This document shows positions 32,062 through 45,136 of a DNA stretch of 64,000 nt, piece after piece. Both the position numbers and the translations under genes were made by a program. The notes under the pieces were generated by a model, which saw only the letters and a list, made by a program, of their open reading frames with translations, did not search any database and had not been told where the DNA came from. Source of the DNA: Isochrysis galbana. Taxonomy: Eukaryota; Haptophyta; Isochrysidales; Isochrysidaceae. The stretch is taken from NCBI GenBank assembly GCA_018136815.1, contig CM030933.1, forward strand, positions 6,115,137-6,179,136. The letters run 5' to 3'. Position 1 is the stretch's first letter. Each line of letters starts with the position of its first letter.

Positions 32062-32923
32062 TCAAATGACATAATGCCTATCGGGACACGCGCAGGTGGA
32101 ACGCGCAGGCGACGCGCAGCGCGCAACATGAGCGTCGGCCGGTCGGTCGCGCGCAGCGAGTGCGGCGAGCAGCCGGTCCACGGCCGCGAAGGCGGCGGCG
32201 GGCACCGCCGGCGGAGGCAAGGTTAGTCCTCTGCCTAGTCTTGCTTCTCTAGCGTCCAGTTGGCTCAGTGCGTCCACCGCGCTGTCTCTCCCTCTCGCGG
32301 GTTTTGTGCAGGACGTCTGTTGCGTTGGCCCAAATTCGTGTTTGTGCTGGTCATGTTGGGCCTCTGGGGACGGTGTCTTGCTAGTCGTTCCAGCGCCCGA
32401 GGCGCGGTCATCCGCTTGTCTCTCGGCGTCTCTGGGGAGTGTCTCCCCGGTATCGTCCTCCCTGTTGCCGCTGTCTCCCCTGGTGGGGGTCCAAAGCTGC
32501 TCTGTGTTCCAATGTCTGTTTTGATGCGACATTTCCCCAATGGGGTCCTGTCTTGTATGGCGCCGGGCCGGCCCCTCGCGCCGGAGCACGAGGGCGGTAA
32601 CGCGGCTGTGTAGGGTCCCGGCCCGGGGGCCTTCCCTATGGGATCGTCCCTCTGGTGCTTTGTGGCTGGTGTGGCTGTGGATTGTGCTGGAGGTGTGTTG
32701 CATGCTGGCTGGTGCCAGCATGGCGGCTTTGCACATGTCGTTCATGGTGATGCGCGGGCGCGGCCCGCCGGCTCCTGTGCCCACCTGACTGGGGGGGTCG
32801 TCCTGGCGCGGTCGCTTCGGCGACAGCGGCGTGTCCGTGAGCTCTTCGTCCATCATGGCGAGGGCAGCGGCAGCGAGAGCGGGCGGCGGCGCGCGCTCCA
32901 TGACCCTATCGTTTTAACGATAG
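32062..32923 (-). mobile_element. MERA ORF1-like copy 4, 279 codons
   Basis: A hairpin CTATCGTTAAAACGATAG (complement of 32906-32923) stands four bases before the ATG at 32901. The frame starts MERAPPPALAAAALAMMDEE, continues LTDTPLSPKRPRQDDPPSQ and is rich in His, Arg, Thr and Gln. The start is very close to the 61-residue copy at 47137. It is read as a LINE ORF1, a probable RNA-binding protein, although the C-terminal half has no clear domain and may have drifted. Confidence 0.55.
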
Positions 32924-32984
32924 TTGCTCTTCTTTCACAATAAACACCTTCTTTACCTCTCTCATGTGAGGTGTGTACCCCTCT

Positions 32985-33437
32985 AGTCTGCCACAGTGGC
33001 GCTGCTGACCCACTCTCTCCCCGGCAAGCTCGCCCGCTCGCCCCATTCGCCATTCGCCATTCGCCATTCGCCCATTCGCCCGCCCTGGCCTATCGTGGCC
33101 AGCCCATCGCTCCAGCTCCAAACCCCCCTCCCCCCCGGTCAACAGGCAGACAGGTGCAGATTGGGGGCCCCAGAGGCGCAGGGGCGCCAGCGAGGGAGAG
33201 GCAGGGGAGGCCAGGGCCCAGCCCCAACCTCCTTTGCCTCTGCCCCCTGAGCTGGCCTCCAGGACCAGGAGCCTCCGGGGGCCGCCAGAGGGCAGCTGGA
33301 GGCCTGCCGCAGGCGCGCCATTGCGCGTGCCGCAGGAGAGGCGACAGAGCGCGCGGACAAGGGGGTGGGCGCGAGCGAGAGCTCCGCCCACTGAAAAATG
33401 TGTAAGTCCCGCGCTTGTGCTGTACAGGTACTGTACA
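32985..33437 (+). mobile_element. SINE-like family A, internal copy with tandem insertion
   Basis: Same orientation and order as 45330-45720: CTGCTGACCCACTC, CAGACAGGTGCAGATTGGGG, GGGAGAGGCAGGGGAGGCC, then GAAAAATGTGTAAGTCCCG. A CATTCGC unit is repeated about five times at 33045-33082, a local slippage absent from the other copies. The block after 33437 departs from the family. Confidence 0.6.
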
Positions 33438-34192
33438 GGATAAGTCGGGCCCCTCCGCAGTCCGCCGTCCGCAGTTCGCAGTCCCCCCCCCTCCGCCCTC
33501 CGCAGTTTCCCCCCTCGCCGTCGGCTTTTATTCCGTAGTCCGAGCCGATGAGTCCAAATTGTGTTCTGACCCTCGAGCCCTCGTTCTCTCCCTCTCTCCC
33601 TCTCTCTCCTCGGTTTCTCGTGGGCAATCCCGTCTCCGCTCATCAGAGGGGGTGCGTTTAACGCATGACGTATGTTTCCGGCCTTTTACTTTTACAGTTA
33701 ATGTTGGAGTGCAGAGTGTTGGGTTGTGTGTTGTTTTCAGTGTTGAGCGCCTGCTGGTGACCTGCAGCCCCCCTGAGTACCCCAAGCCCCGAGTCTTCGA
33801 GTAACCCTTTCGAGTCTACGAGTCCCTACGAGTCCCGAACCGGCGGTTCTGCTCGCCGCTCGCCGCGCCCTCCCTCGCGCTCTCCGTCACTCCTCACTCC
33901 GATTGCGATTGCGATTCGCGTTCCGTGCCCTTCTCCCGTCCATATCAAATGCCCGTCCTTGGCCTCTCCCGTTCCCCCGATGAGCCGGTTCCGGGCTCCC
34001 CGGATGAACCGTGCGCCGCGCTAGCCGCCGGTGCGCCTTCGCGACTCGTTCCCAAAGTGGAAACGAGCTTCGCTCTGACACTTACGGGGTGTAAAAATAA
34101 AAATCTTCGCATGGTCCACTTTCGACGGAACGCGAGCTAACAGGCTTTTTGGAGAGACAGAGCGCCGCCTCCGCGAGCCAGCCTAGCGCCTC
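33438..34192. repeat. Interval with the ~110-bp repeat and NOXRED1 upstream side
   Basis: Positions 33966-34080 repeat 28608-28717, and 34086-34135 repeat 31408-31460. Both lie within 230 bp upstream of the next start codon, so the promoter of that gene is embedded in repeats. Confidence 0.45.
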
Positions 34193-35272
34193 ATGGAGGA
34201 CAGCGGCGAAGCCGCGTGGGCGAGAGTGATGGAGCGACTCATGAAGCCGGCGGACGCGGAGCTTGCAACCCACTACCTCGTGCATCAGCCCATCAAGACG
34301 GTGCTTGCGCTGCAGGTCGTGTACGTTGTGCGCTGCTGTGAGGCTGCGATGCACCTCGCAAGCGCTCGGATCGTGGACAAGTTCACGCGCACGTGGGAGA
34401 CGCGGCTCTCGGCGTACCGGGCGCTACCTGACGGGACACCACGAGTGTCTGATGCTACCACATCGCCGCCCCAACTCTTGATCGGCTTAATCGGCTGTGG
34501 CATCATTGGGATGAGTGTAATACGCACACTGCTCGATGCAGGAATTGAGCCCTCTCAACTGCTCATCTCCACCCGTTCGCCCAAGAATGCCCAATTGCGC
34601 GAACTTTCCGTGCGAGGCGCATGGGTTGGCTTTGACAATCGCAAGGTTGCTGGGGCGGTACACGTGCTCGTATTCGCCACACTCCCGTCCCAACTTCCAG
34701 ATGCGACACAAGAGGTCCATAGCAATATCTCACATCGCACTCTTATCCTCTCACTCGTGGGAGGAGTGCCTTCGACGAAGATCCGCTCCATGGTCGATAG
34801 TCCGTACGCTCTTCAACTTCTCGCAGGCAGTGAGCAAATACGAGAGGCACTTGCATTTCAATCGAAACCCGCTGGGCTGGATGCCCCGGATTCCGCAAGT
34901 GCTACGACAAATCATGCGGACGAGCTCCTTCCATCGTCCCAGCTTGCTAGCCTTGCTCTGCGAGCCATAATCTCGGATATGAAATCCGCTCACGAGCTCG
35001 CCCGCCTCATCGGCTCATCAATGCTGCACGGCCAAGAGCTCGAGGAGGAGGCCGAGGACATTGGCAGAAGGGCCCTCTGCATGGATGTGAAGGAGAGTAG
35101 CGAGGAAGATTCACCTCCTCTAGACAATGGCACAGTTTCCCACTTGCTCTCCAGCCTTGATGAGGCTGTGGACTACGGTCTGATGGACACGGAGAGCGGC
35201 TATGGTAGTCTTTCCGAGATGCGAAGACACTTCATGAGTATTGCGAGGCAAGTTCTAGTGAAGAACGTCTAG
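34193..35272 (+). CDS. NOXRED1: NOXRED1-like NADP-dependent oxidoreductase
   Basis: An intact single exon of 359 residues. A Rossmann nucleotide-binding motif GLIGCGIIGMSVIRTLL lies at ~98-114, followed by LLISTRSPKNAQLREL and DNRKVAGAVHVLVFATLPSQ, the pattern of P5C-reductase/F420-type NADP dehydrogenases; the ISTR after beta-2 suggests NADP preference. The N-terminal ~90 residues are helical and unassigned, as in animal NOXRED1, which also carries an N-terminal extension. The C-terminal third is acidic and low in conservation. Substrate unknown. The start at 34193 is the first ATG after a repeat-rich upstream region. Confidence 0.78.
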   Translation: MEDSGEAAWARVMERLMKPADAELATHYLVHQPIKTVLALQVVYVVRCCEAAMHLASARIVDKFTRTWETRLSAYRALPDGTPRVSDATTSPPQLLIGLIGCGIIGMSVIRTLLDAGIEPSQLLISTRSPKNAQLRELSVRGAWVGFDNRKVAGAVHVLVFATLPSQLPDATQEVHSNISHRTLILSLVGGVPSTKIRSMVDSPYALQLLAGSEQIREALAFQSKPAGLDAPDSASATTNHADELLPSSQLASLALRAIISDMKSAHELARLIGSSMLHGQELEEEAEDIGRRALCMDVKESSEEDSPPLDNGTVSHLLSSLDEAVDYGLMDTESGYGSLSEMRRHFMSIARQVLVKNV

Positions 35273-35564
35273 ATGCCTATTACTAGTACTAGGTACGTGA
35301 GGTGTCGTTCCGTCAATTGTGGGGCATCAGTCGAATTGAGCGATCAAATGTCCATAGTTATCTATACAACAATATTCACACGTGACCCTAGTATCGGTGT
35401 TTAACATCTACGGCGCGCGCTTTTAATGACTGGTCTGTTTTTGGCAGCAGTTGTCACAGTGTGCCTTTTTCCTGACGAACCAGCGCGCCCCCCATGGAGA
35501 CGCCGTGCGTGCGTATGCCAATTTGATTCTCTGCGGTTCGCCTACACTTACGCAAACGTCCAGT
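35273..35564. other. Short intergenic interval
   Basis: Probable NOXRED1 3' UTR, nothing else recognised. Confidence 0.3.
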
Positions 35565-37433
35565 ATAAAAAAACATCTGAAGATTCTAGGCTACACACCT
35601 ACTAGTCTCGGGTCTTCCCGTCTCTAGCTAACACCGCCCTTATATTCCCTCCCTCCACCTCTTCCCCTGCCCCCCGGCATTCCTTTTTTTTCGGTTTCCG
35701 GGGTCCGGCCTCGGTGCACTACCTAAGGCCTGGTTCGGAGTGTGGGTTTGGGCAGGCCTTTTATTCCGAGTTGTTGTGCCTCGTGCCCCCTTGGGTGCTT
35801 GTTGGGCTTGTGGTCTGTATCGGTTGCGTGTACGTACGCCTCTTTTTTTGTCTGTCTGTGCGACGTGTACGTTGCTCCATCGCCATTGTTGTGTTACTCC
35901 CTGGCCCCCTCGACAGCGTGTGCTATCCCCAGCTTGGTGGCCAGCTCAGCTAGCTCCTCGCTGGGTTTCAGCCCGTTTTTGTCGTTTAATGTGTACACGG
36001 GTCTCAGGTCGCTGATATCTATTCTCTTTTTGGGTTTCCGTTCCATTCCCGCCTGGGCAGTTCTCGCCGAGTCGGTGTTTTGTGCATAGAGTAGTGCTTT
36101 GCTCAGCGTGGTGTATCTTTCTATTACTCTTATTAGAATTGATTCCTCTGAAAACTCTATACCGTCGTAGTGTATTCTATAGAAATCCGTGATGATATAT
36201 CTCCACGCTAGTAGACATAGTGTGCATAGTGACTTCGGGGCGTTTCCTTTCGGGAATATGAATAGGTTGTCGATGATGACGTCCTCCCTGTCTCTATCCG
36301 CCCTAGGCGTAAAGCGGGTGACTTTGTTCAGTGTTTCTAATATTTTGGTTATTCTCGGGCATTCGCCCAAGTGTGTCGAGCATTCGTCTGCCTCCTTACA
36401 TAAGCGGCATGTACTGTCGCGTCCTGGGAAGCGGTTGTACGTGCCCATTCGTCTATGGGTGATGGGTGATGTGTTTGTAGTGTAGGTGCATATCGCGCGC
36501 CGTCACCATCGGAGAGGTGTAGAGCCGCGCTATGTGCGCCCATGTGTCCTCGGAGACTCGAAGTCTTTCCTCCCATTTGGTTGGCCCTATGAGGCGTTTG
36601 CGTTTGCGGTCTATTCGTCGGAGAGCTTCTGTCAGGTGTTCTACTTGTGTTTCGTCTAGCGGTGTTTTGCCGCCCAAAGTGTATTCGTCCGCCAGCGGGT
36701 ACTCTAGTCTCTTGTTGGTTTTATAGCCTTCCCCCCATTTCCATTTCGCCGGGGGTGCGGGGTCTAGATCCGAGGGGGGTTCTTGGAGTCTTTCTCCTAG
36801 TATCGGGGTGCCCAGGTATGACAGTTCCGCCTCATGCCCCAATATTGCCTTCGCTTCGTCGGTGAGCCGCATCTTGTCTGTTTTGGAAAGGCGCCACACC
36901 TTAAATTTCCACAATAGAAAGAAAAGCAGCAGGGTCAGTGCGACTCCCACTCCAGCTCCAACTCCGATTCCTTTAACTTTATCCGCCATGAATCCAATTA
37001 CGATTGATGGCATGATAATGAATAAGGACCAGGCAATAATGGGAACTATTAATTTCTTGAGCTCCTCCACCTCATATTCACCACGCTTATAGTATAGGTA
37101 TACCAACATGACGTTCCCTTATTGTTATGCAAGAAAAAAAGTTCACGCTCGAGGAAGCGTGTCCGAGTCAGGGGCCAAGTTGGAAACGGGAGGCACAAAC
37201 GAAACACAAGACGTCTTCCGCTTGATGGGTCCCCGTGTTTATGTTTGTCTGCGCGCGGTCAACCCCCGAGTTAGGGGCGAAGTTAGGGGTCAGTAGAAAT
37301 TATATACCTAAAAAGCCGGGAGGGGCGTGACAAAAAAAAGGAACCTCGAGTTGCACCCTCTCGGTGGCGAGGGTCGCCTGGGGCTCGGGAGCGGTCGCGG
37401 CACGCTCCATAGGTCAAACTATAACAATAGTTT
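35565..37433 (-). mobile_element. LINE-B-derived element: MERA leader, membrane segment, C-terminal zinc-finger domain, 3' UTR
   Basis: In minus orientation: a hairpin (37433-37416) and ATG at 37410 open a 36-codon frame (MERAATAPEPQ...). A second ATG at 37109 opens 218 codons with two strongly hydrophobic helices (LIVPIIAWSLFIIMPSIVIG and GVGAGVGVALTLLLFFLLW). These run into the LINE C-terminal domain (LEYPLADEYTLGGKTPLD, EDTWAHIARLYTSP). The frame is broken near 36462 by a tandem TCACCCA duplication and resumes at 36448 with GTYNRFPGRDSTCRLCKEAD and the C-x2-C...H-x4-C finger, ending at 35894. The 3' UTR to 35565 ends in CTTCAGATG and a T-run, as at 49790 and 28981. No reverse transcriptase is present. 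Confidence 0.72.
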
Positions 37434-38000
37434 TTCGACCAGCCACAAGCCAAAGGATGGCGGAGATAACAACAGCGCTAGCGCTAGTGCTAGGGGCGGC
37501 GCGCATGCAGCCCATCCTACCTACCTTCTTCCTTCTTAAATTGTAAGCCTCGAAATCGAAATCCATTGTCTATTGTCTATTGCCCCTATGTGTAGCGCAC
37601 GAGGGCAGATGCCGCAAGGCAAGGTAGGGAGGTGGACGGAGGGCGCGGGCGGGGAGCGAATAGGTAACCCCAAGGCTGCGCGCGCAATGAGATTATTCAG
37701 TTTCTCGCTAATGCGAACAACAAGAGCGAAGATCAACAGTGCACGGTCCTCAAGCACAAAGGTACGATCTATCTTGAGGCCCAAGGAGGAGCACATCAGC
37801 AACCTATAAAGAGCGGTATCCTCCTACCGCCCACAAAGCACAACCTCGCACCACTGGAGCAGTAGCAGTGTGATCTCACAAGTTGATAGCTGCGTTCCAA
37901 GTCGCACCTTTACAAAAAGTGCGAGCTGCTCAGAACCATGACTTTACACAGCTGGAGTGACGCCTACCCAGATAAGCATCCGTGATTTGCCGAGATGGAC
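37434..38000. other. Intergenic with a LINE-A tail scrap
   Basis: Positions 37590-37640 resemble the LINE-A 3' UTR (GTAGCGCACGAGGGC, TGCCGCAAGGC). Nothing else supported. Confidence 0.35.
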
Positions 38001-38426
38001 TTAGCGTCTCGTGGCTCGAAGCTTTGACTCAGCCTGTTCGCGGGCCGAGCGTTCAGCAGCAATGAGATTTCTCAACTCACGCTGCATGTCGGTAGCACGT
38101 GCCCGCTCCGATAAGACCACATCCGGCGTGTTGTACGTTGAGTATCCGAAAATCGGATTACCAAGAACCTCCCTTTTTCCGACAGGCCTGCACGAGGCGT
38201 TCAGCTCCACAAAGGTGGCCGCCATGCTTCTGTCCTGCTGGGATGTCGACGGCAAGGCGTATGGGCCTTTTGTACCCATTGGAACAATTGGGTTGCGCGA
38301 TACCGGCAAAGTCGGCCGACCCTGTTGGTACTGAGCAGCACGATTAACTTCGTACAACAGTTCCTTCTTGAGCTGGTTCTGCCAGGCCCGAGCGGCCTGC
38401 GCCTCGCTTTGGCCTCCAAGAGGCAT
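38001..38426 (-). CDS. Small conserved-looking protein with C-terminal coiled coil, unknown
   Basis: A 141-residue intact frame. The N-terminal half is Gln/Pro/Ser-rich, with NPIFGYSTYNTPDVVLSE in the middle, and the last ~40 residues (MQRELRNLIAAERSAREQAE) form a basic, probably coiled-coil helix. Codon use looks like a real gene, but I do not recognise the family. It could be one exon of a longer gene on the minus strand. Confidence 0.45.
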   Translation of the reverse strand: MPLGGQSEAQAARAWQNQLKKELLYEVNRAAQYQQGRPTLPVSRNPIVPMGTKGPYALPSTSQQDRSMAATFVELNASCRPVGKREVLGNPIFGYSTYNTPDVVLSERARATDMQRELRNLIAAERSAREQAESKLRATRR

Positions 38427-38956
38427 CTCACGCTAGGCAGTCGCCACGGGCGTGGTTGAAACGGTGCGCTCAGATTATGTCGTCATCCACTCACGCACAT
38501 TCCTAGAAGAGAGAAGAGAGAGAGTACTTTACAGATAGTACACCCCATATCCCATACCCCAGATCGAAAGAGGCTGCTCGGCCCCAGCCAGGATTTTGCG
38601 CCCAACCTGCCCGATTTTCTTTCCGTTCGAACAAGCTTGTGCCCTCCCTTCTATCCGTAGTGGGTGATATGCCTTATAGAATATTTTAAAAGTCTCCTAA
38701 GGCACACGCACAACGAAAACGCTGTCGCTGTCAGCGACCGAGTAGTTGTAGTGGTGGTCGAGGAGCAGGGGGCTTGGACCAACGTTAAATTGGTGTTGGC
38801 CCACCTGGGCCAACATGCCCAAGAGCCAGCCGTTAAGCCGGGCCAACACCTGATTTACCGCAGTGTTAGGCCTTGGGCTTGGGCCAACACCGGATTTACT
38901 GCCCTGTTAGGTGTTGGGCCAACACTTGATTTGCTGCCCTGCTGCGTGTGGACGGA
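38427..38956. repeat. Interval with a GGGCCAACAC tandem repeat
   Basis: Positions 38798-38940 contain the perfect inverted repeat TGTTGGCCCA/TGGGCCAACA and three imperfect tandem copies of a unit GGGCCAACACCTGATTTAC plus a variable part. The region just precedes a LINE-A insertion site. Confidence 0.5.
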
Positions 38957-41568
38957 TCATCCTTGGTCCGCGGTGCCCGCTCTCCCCGCTAACTTTCCTT
39001 CTCACGACGGAGGCGCTCACCCGAGCCATAAACAAGGATGAGGACATAGTAGGTGTAGACCTCAATGGATATAACCTAAAGATAAGTCAGTTCGCGGACG
39101 ATACGGCACTAATAGCCCGAGACTATAAAAGCATCAAAAAATCTTTGTATTGGGTTAAACTGCACGAAAAAGCTACGGGAGGCAAGACAAACGAGGGCAA
39201 ATTTCAAGGGCTCCGGATGGGGGCGCAAAGAGCCCAAAGGCCCCCGTGGGATATGCGGAGGTACAACTGGATAAACAACAACGAATACCTAACGATACTA
39301 GGCGTTCCGCTAGGAGCGCCGGCTTCTGGACGAAACTAGCCGACAAAGTCGATGACAAAGTGGCCAGCCTAGCGCCAGCCACCAAATATATGACGATATT
39401 TGGAAGGGCAACTATTGTAAACTACATGATATACGGGACACCTAGATACTGGTTGCAGACGCTAGCCGCCCCGAGATGGTTCCACAAGCGGATACAAAGA
39501 TCCGCCGACGCTGTCCTCTGGACAAGCCCACACACCAACAAGCTAAATAAGTGGGTCAAACACCCACACTATGCCATATCCCACGAAAAAAGTGCGACGA
39601 GATCAATGGGAATAGGGCTCCTCCACTGGCCGACCCATATCAAGGCCCTGCAATCCAAATGGATACTAAACTATCTTAACGCGCGAAAAGCGCTATGGAA
39701 GCACGCGCTTGACGCATGGTTCTGCCGCACCGGACTAGGAAGGGGCGCTGTCCTCTCCACGATCCCGATAAAAACACTGACGTGCAGCCTGATGGGCAAC
39801 CCGGCACTCCCGACTTTTTGGAGAGAGGCCATCGCGAACTTCAGAGATCTAGACATACAACCCTCGTTCCTCACGCGCGAGGGCGCGCTCTCGCAGCCCT
39901 TGTGGCATAACCCGCACCTCCCTCCTCCAGCGATTCGTGCCTCGTGGGCACGAATGTGGGAGACCCTGCACACCAACGTAGTGCACAACGTGTTCAAGGA
40001 CGACACCTTCACGACACCCTACAGCAGAGAAGAGTGCTCGGCCTATGTCGAACACCTTCCAGAGACATTTATACACGAAAACCGAACCATTCATAAGTCG
40101 GAGTTCCTAGACTCATGGAGCGCGGTAATCGAACACGCGCGACAAATACTCAACAAAGCGTCGGAACGCCCACCGCCCGACCATAGGGAGAGGGCCTCCT
40201 TGGAAGATAACAGAGACGCCTCGCAAGGTGCGGAGGAAGCGAAACAAGAAGAAATTAGAGTCTCAGACGATGAGAAATACATCAAAAAACTCAACAACAT
40301 TTGGATCCACGCTAACACGGATTACCTCGGAGAGACTTCCGACACCGGCAACGTAGTTAACGACGAAGAAATTCAACGATATCACCCACCGGCGCGGTGG
40401 GAGAATGGATACAAAGGACCCAGATACATGGAGTACCCGTTAGCTGACGAGTACGCGATACAAAAGGGAAAAATCGCGCTCGACGCGATCACAGTTTCCG
40501 ACATCACAAAGGTCGCGCTCAAAGCAGCACGCCGCAACGACTCACAGGCAGCCAGAAAAGCGTGGGAAAAACGCCTCGACATCACCAAAGACGACTGGAA
40601 ACACATAGCCAAGCTATATACCCTGCCGTTGCTAAAACACACCGACAAACACCCACACTTCAAACACATCACCCACAGGAGGATAGGTACCAGGAACAGA
40701 TTCGAGAATAGCACGACGAGAAAATGCAGAATGTGCGGCAAATACCAAGAAGATTCGTGTCACCTAGCGTGGTGCCCCGCGACGAGGAAGATCTTCGACA
40801 CAATAGACGCAATCGCTAACTACACCCCAAAACCAAATAGGCCAAAAAAACAGAAAACAAAAGACAGACTGTTTGCATACCCGGCAAAAACCACGCCAGA
40901 TAGCCTAAAAACCCTCTATGTAATAGCATGGCGATACATAATAAGAGACTTCTACAGAATAGAGTTTGAATCACACACGTACCACTACATACCGGTCTTG
41001 GAATCCACGCTAATAAGGTTCACTACCCTGGTGAGGGGCATTGCCCCGCCAAACGGCGATCACCGAATGCGCACTCGTAAGGTGGCCCAGGGTAGAAAAC
41101 CTAAGCTGAAAAGACCGTTAGAGCTCAGCGCCCCCATTTTTACAGAAAACGACAAAGGAAAGCTAATAATGAACGACAACCTCGGCCTCGTAGCAGGGAC
41201 ACTCGGCCTAGCCGAAAAACTCGCCTAAAGCTGAGGCGCATCTCCCTCCTAGAAAACACCCCAAAAAGGGATGGGCGATGAAAACAAAGGAGACGCAGCA
41301 ACAATCAACCACTCACACCGACGCAGGGAGAAACGGGCCACCTAGAGGCACACGAGGAAGGCGAGGACAGACCACTAGGGGCCGGTGCAACCCCGCCCTA
41401 CCCAACCCCCCCCACAACCTGGGCCCCTAAGTAGAGCACGAGGGGAGTTGCCGCAAGGCGGGAAGTGAGGGAAAGGAAGGGAAACGGGCGTGGCTACGAT
41501 AGACAGCTACATAGCCGCGCGCGTGGCGAGAATATTAAAAGGTTTTTTTTTTCATCCTTGGTCCGCGG
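38957..41568 (+). mobile_element. LINE-A copy, 5'-truncated, with 17-bp target duplication
   Basis: Element 38974-41551 lies between two identical 17-bp copies of TCATCCTTGGTCCGCGG (38957-38973 and 41552-41568). It begins exactly at CPLSPLTF, between reverse-transcriptase blocks, so the endonuclease and fingers are absent. It keeps ISQFADDTALIARDY and ILGVPLGAP. A small deletion after GAP (about 39320) shifts the frame, and the second frame runs to 41228: thumb, a long connector, EYPLADEYAI, then RKCRMCGKYQEDSCHLAWC (C-x2-C-x7-H-x4-C finger) and C-terminus. The 3' UTR ends GCCGCGCGCGTGGCGAG, AATATTAAAAGG and a T-run. Target duplication and truncation are typical of target-primed reverse transcription. 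Confidence 0.93.
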
Positions 41569-42680
41569 CGTAGGGCGTAGGGGCCGCGGGGCCGCGGGGC
41601 ACCGTGGCGCCGCCGCGCGCCCAGTGCGCGTCTGTCGTCTGTGCGTCCGTGCGGCGTGCGCGCGTGCGCCGTGCAACGGTGCGCGGTGGTGGGTGGTGTG
41701 CGGACGTGCGACGTGCGGGGTGTGGGTTGCGGGTTGCGGGGTGCCAAGCTGAAAGATAAGTTTAGCTGAGGTTTAAATAGAACTATATGAGCTAAGCTAC
41801 ATGAGAAATGAGCTGAGCCCATCCATATGAGCACTAGCACATTAGAGCACACTAGCAGTGCACTAGCCCTAGACACATGAACGCAGCTCACAGAAAGCGG
41901 ACAGCAGACCCCGGAACTTGCTGCCATGTGTGTACTCGTGTACTTGGGTTCGGATGCTGCTCAGCGCTCTCCTCGGGCCTCAAGTCGTTCAAGAAGTCAA
42001 GGAATGCGCCACCAATAAAAACAGACAATGAGCAGGCGATAATGACAGTATGCGTAGGGACATATTTTGGGGGGTTGTGACATGGCCAATGAGAGGTAGA
42101 ATTGTATGAAAAAAGGGAACCTCAAGTTGCACAACATGGAGCACAAAAAGTAGTTTTGTTTTCACGTTGACGTGCAAGATTGATGGACAGCCTCGTGTTT
42201 TCGAGCGTCTCACGTTCGATTTCGAGAGACAACCCCTCCTTTTCGCTCTCGATCGTTCGACAGTCCCATATCCCATATGGTAAGACAGGTTGGAGGTTGG
42301 CTACCGAAACATTGGCATTTGGGCATGCCGGTTGTCGTGTATTGTGCTCATATGTGTCTTGGACTGGTAAAATGAAGACTAAAATTAGAATTATGTCGAG
42401 TCGAGCGCTACCAGAGGGCTCTGAGCCACTCCGTCGCGAGCGGCACCGGCGGCTAGCTCGGCGCTTTGTTTGGCCCTCCTCCCCCCATCGCGGGGTAGGG
42501 GCTCCGTTGCCGATGAGGCACGGTCCCTCAGCACTCAGCACTAGGATTCAACTAGGACAACAAGAAAACTCTGACGACAGTAGGCAACTTTGCCCATTGG
42601 TCGTCGCGCGGCTTCTTTCTCTTCTCGTGTGCTCGTCAAATGTCTCTCATTCACTCTGAGAGACCACCAGATACCATCGT
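41569..42680. repeat. Interval with repeats, no gene
   Basis: A GTGCG-rich low-complexity stretch (41630-41730) is followed by the dispersed core GGGAACCTCAAGTTGCAC (42115-42132, reverse), a copy of the 28307 repeat (42395-42480, reverse), and a partial copy of the 175-bp SINE-like repeat (42475-42565). The last ~150 bases are TCTT-rich and probably the 5' UTR of the following gene. Confidence 0.45.
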
Positions 42681-42893
42681 GTGTTAGCGACGCTCTCACA
42701 GATACTTAGTAGTACCAACCTTTCCATCGTTTCCTTTTCTTCGTCTTCCCTTCTCTTCTTTTACCCTCTCTTTCCAAAGTTGTCTTCTCTCTTGTTCTCG
42801 TCTTCCTCGCTCTCGCCGTCGGTGGCGCCCTCCCACTCGCTGCACCCTCTCCCCCTTCCTCTCCCTCTCTGCCTGCCTCTCTACTCGACGGGC

Positions 42894-44708
<1,815 letters not shown>

Positions 44709-45136
44709 ACGAAAGAGCAACAAAGACCCTCTGCAATCATCAGAGGCACAGGCACGGATGGGATGATGTGATTGTTCGACTTGATGACTCGGTCACAGGC
44801 ATTGTTGTCATCGTTGCAACACAAGTTGTTGAACGAATGCTAGGTAGCGTTGGCGAAGAAGAGTGGAAAGCCAGACGGATTCGTCGGCTCGTAGCGATGC
44901 CCCACTCACTTTACACCGGGCGAGTTGCCGTTCGTTCGCTGGAGGGCCTACACATCCATCGGGAGGGCGCGCTTGAGCACTTGCGCAGCTTGTCGAGAGC
45001 CTCACTGTTGGGCTTGCAGAGTAGGTGCTAGCTGGATCAACTGCGTTCCATATTTGAAAAAAAAATCTTCTTAAAATTCCCCGCTACGCGTGCGGCGTGA
45101 GGCATATGCCACGCAAAAGATCTGTTGAATTTCAGC
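44709..45136. other. 3' flank of the AAA gene and a reverse retroelement tail
   Basis: An open stretch at 44750-45031 has no M41 or other recognised motif and is treated as 3' flank. Positions 45056-45105 read in reverse give CGTAGCGGGGAATTTTAAGAAG plus a T-run, a diverged LINE-A-type tail. Confidence 0.4.

Noticed and set aside
37536-37802. Minus-strand 88-codon frame upstream of the coiled-coil gene
   Set aside because: Overlaps a LINE-A tail scrap and has no recognisable sequence.
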